NCBI GenBank assembly: GCA_027317055.1
Contig: DAHVFK010000198.1
Coordinates: 1-6,647, forward strand
Direction of reading: 5' to 3'
From: Betaproteobacteria bacterium
GTDB taxonomy: Bacteria > Pseudomonadota > Gammaproteobacteria > Burkholderiales > SG8-39
DNA: 6,647 nucleotides
How positions within the stretch are numbered: the stretch's first letter is position 1; the number at the start of each line of letters is the position of its first letter. Made by a program: the position numbers and the translations under genes. The notes under the pieces are model-generated. The model had not been told where the DNA came from. It was given only the letters and a program-made list of their open reading frames with translations, and did no database searches. This document shows positions 5,055 to 6,647 of this stretch, piece by piece.

Positions 5055-6444
5055 ACCATCAGACCTCGCGTCATCCCGTAACGCCGCAATCGTTGCTCCT
5101 GCTGGGCATGGGAAGACCGAGCTTATCGCCAAGGTCGCTGCATTTGGTCGCAGATCGCTGATCCTGACCCACACCCATGCAGGCGTCCACGCGATCCGCA
5201 GCCGCCTCAAGCGGCTGGGCATCGAGCACTCCGCAGTAGCCGTCGATACCATCGCGGGATGGTCCACACGTTATTCGCGCTCGTTTCCGGGCACGGCGCA
5301 GCCGCCTCCCGATCCTCCCGAAAATGCCCAGCAGTGGGATCAGCTCTACCGGGGCGCCTCTCTGACGCTGGATGTCCGCGCGGTTCGCGAGGTCGTGGAA
5401 GCCTCCTATGACAGGGTGCTGATCGACGAGTATCAGGATTGCGGCCGGCTGCAGCACGATCTCGCCAAGGCCATGTCGTCAATTATGCCGACAGTGATAT
5501 TTGGCGATCCCATGCAGGGAATTTTTGAGTTTGCGGGCGCAACTCTTGGATGGGAAGACGACATACATCCCCACTTCCCCTACTCGGGAACTCTGCCGGT
5601 TCCGCACCGCTGGAAGGACAGCAATCCAGCGCTTGGAGAATGGATTGCAGAGACGCGCGAGAAACTGATCCGTGGCGAACGGATCGACCTGATGGATCCG
5701 AGAATCGCTTTCCGGGAGTCGGACGATGCCTTCGACATGGGAACCCTGTTCGACGGTATCGACGGAAAGCACGGTACCTTCGCAGCAATCCACTGCAACA
5801 AGGGCCTTTGCTACAAGCTCGCGAAGGCTGCTGGTGGCGGCTATCAGGCCATCGAGGAAATCGCAGCAAACCGGCTGCGGCAATTCGCCAGGCATTGGGA
5901 TCTGGCGACTGGCAGTCAGTCTCGGCTGCGTGCGCTGTCCTCCCTTCTCAATGAATGCTTCCTGATGCGGTCCCCCGCCGAAGGCGAGGAAGTAGCGCCA
6001 GAGGAGGCCGCGATAAACGAGGCCTTGCAATCCATCACCGCCGGCGTGGCTGTGGGCAGTGAGATTGAAGCCGCCCAGCAGATGCTTGCCTTATCCCGGA
6101 AGCACCCGCGATGGAAACTCTATCGAAATGAGTTGTGGCGCGATGCCGATAGGGCCGCGACGGAAGTAGCCTTTGGCCGCGCTGCGACGATGACCGACGC
6201 AGTCGCGAACATTCGAACTCGCGTCAGTGTGGCTGGCCGCAGACTCCCCAAAAGGACGGTCTCAACACCGCTCCTTCTGAAAGGGCTCGAATTCGACCAC
6301 GTAGTCGTGCCGGATGCGGTGCATTTTGGCAGGGAGAGCCAGGCACAGGCCAAGCTCTTCTACGTTGCCATCTCCCGCGCAACTCGGTCCCTGACAATTA
6401 GCGCGTCGGACCGCTACCTGCAATTTCCCGCTCCCTCCTTCTGA
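5047..6444 (+). CDS. gajB: Compact UvrD-like SF1 helicase, GajB-like
   Basis: This is the predicted partner of the OLD nuclease; in Gabija, GajB is an SF1A helicase-like ATPase that forms a complex with GajA. The protein has 465 residues, much shorter than UvrD (about 720) and near GajB size. Motifs in order are: I APAGHGKT (17-24, K23), Ia LTHTHAG (40-46), a TIAGW segment (68-72), II LIDEYQD (125-131), III FGDPMQGIFEFAGA (152-165), IV-like PVPHRW (184-189, R188), V STPLLLKGLEFDHVVV (406-421), and VI FYVAISRA (438-445, R444). All ATPase and arginine-finger residues therefore appear intact. The N-terminus reaches motif I within 17 residues and lacks the usual LNxxQ 'Q motif'. The start ATG 5047 overlaps the nuclease stop (5052-5054); only a weak ribosome site is present, which suggests coupling. 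The frame is open far upstream inside gajA, but that part is a shadow of the nuclease. Confidence 0.87.
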   Translation: MPEPSDLASSRNAAIVAPAGHGKTELIAKVAAFGRRSLILTHTHAGVHAIRSRLKRLGIEHSAVAVDTIAGWSTRYSRSFPGTAQPPPDPPENAQQWDQLYRGASLTLDVRAVREVVEASYDRVLIDEYQDCGRLQHDLAKAMSSIMPTVIFGDPMQGIFEFAGATLGWEDDIHPHFPYSGTLPVPHRWKDSNPALGEWIAETREKLIRGERIDLMDPRIAFRESDDAFDMGTLFDGIDGKHGTFAAIHCNKGLCYKLAKAAGGGYQAIEEIAANRLRQFARHWDLATGSQSRLRALSSLLNECFLMRSPAEGEEVAPEEAAINEALQSITAGVAVGSEIEAAQQMLALSRKHPRWKLYRNELWRDADRAATEVAFGRAATMTDAVANIRTRVSVAGRRLPKRTVSTPLLLKGLEFDHVVVPDAVHFGRESQAQAKLFYVAISRATRSLTISASDRYLQFPAPSF

Positions 6445-6647
6445 AAGCGTGACCACTGACGAAACAGGGCGCTCGGAGCCACCAACAGAATTTGGCTGAA
6501 TGGAACGGCGGCAATCAAAAGTGCCGAATCTCCGCTCCTGGCCGAGAGCGGCGGCTCACCCTCTCCACTGAAAACAGTCCATGGCAAGGCCAGGTGGATT
6601 GAAGTGGGTCCGCTTTGGTGCCCTGTGCTCAACGAGTACTCCCGGCC
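6445..6647 (+). other. Downstream segment with an uncertain frame open to the right edge
   Basis: No terminator with a T-tract follows the helicase gene. One plus-strand frame is open from 6460 to the window end and reads protein-like near its end (KARWIEVGPLWCPVLNEYSR). It lacks ATG, GTG or TTG starts; only CTG 6496 or ATT 6490 could serve, the latter 11 bases after a GGAG at 6475-6478. A second frame starts at ATG 6581 and is open to the edge (22 residues), without a ribosome site. Neither is called as a gene. Confidence 0.2.

Noticed and set aside
3327..6444. PARIS or retron identity for the OLD-containing pair
   Set aside because: PARIS separates the ATPase and TOPRIM into two proteins, and a retron needs a reverse transcriptase. 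Here ATPase and TOPRIM are fused and the partner is a UvrD-like helicase.
1..6647. CRISPR array, tRNA, rRNA or insertion sequence
   Set aside because: No regularly spaced repeats, cloverleaf or conserved rRNA segments, transposase motifs or terminal inverted repeats were seen on either strand.

Overview
The window (6647 bp) looks like a chromosomal segment of a GC-rich member of the Pseudomonadota, most likely beta or gamma. The reasons are the high GC of most genes, strong Shine-Dalgarno sites, a membrane PH-domain (bPH_2) protein and GC-rich codon use. No rRNA, tRNA, integrase or other taxonomic marker is present, so this is only a lean.

Left part (1-1270), ordinary host-like DNA. Two overlapping minus-strand genes lie at the left edge: a partial basic protein running off the window, and a 95-residue protein with two four-cysteine zinc ribbons. 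After a gene-free gap comes a plus-strand bPH_2 membrane protein with a textbook ribosome binding site and a terminator-like hairpin just after its stop.

Middle part (1509-3022), minus strand, visibly lower in GC than both flanks. A small CxxC/CxxxC zinc-knuckle protein is followed, with an ATGA stop/start overlap, by a 413-residue protein. That protein carries two dUTPase/dCTP-deaminase-fold halves (tandem-domain dCTP deaminase).

Right part (3327-6444), plus strand, divergent from the deaminase operon. A class 2 OLD nuclease (ABC-type ATPase plus TOPRIM, 575 aa) and a compact UvrD-like SF1 helicase (465 aa) overlap by 8 bp. Domain content, order and sizes match GajA and GajB of the Gabija anti-phage system. 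This is a Gabija or Gabija-like system, divergent at least in details such as a missing helicase Q motif.

The most interesting idea is the junction of the two operons. GajA nuclease is reported to be held off by nucleotides, and GajB to consume (d)ATP and (d)GTP. A neighbouring enzyme that removes dCTP, in an operon with a small metal-binding protein and with foreign-looking base composition, could be an accessory module that tunes a nucleotide-sensing defence. The sequence shows adjacency and intact motifs; the functional link is inference. The last 203 bases hold no gene that can be called with confidence.
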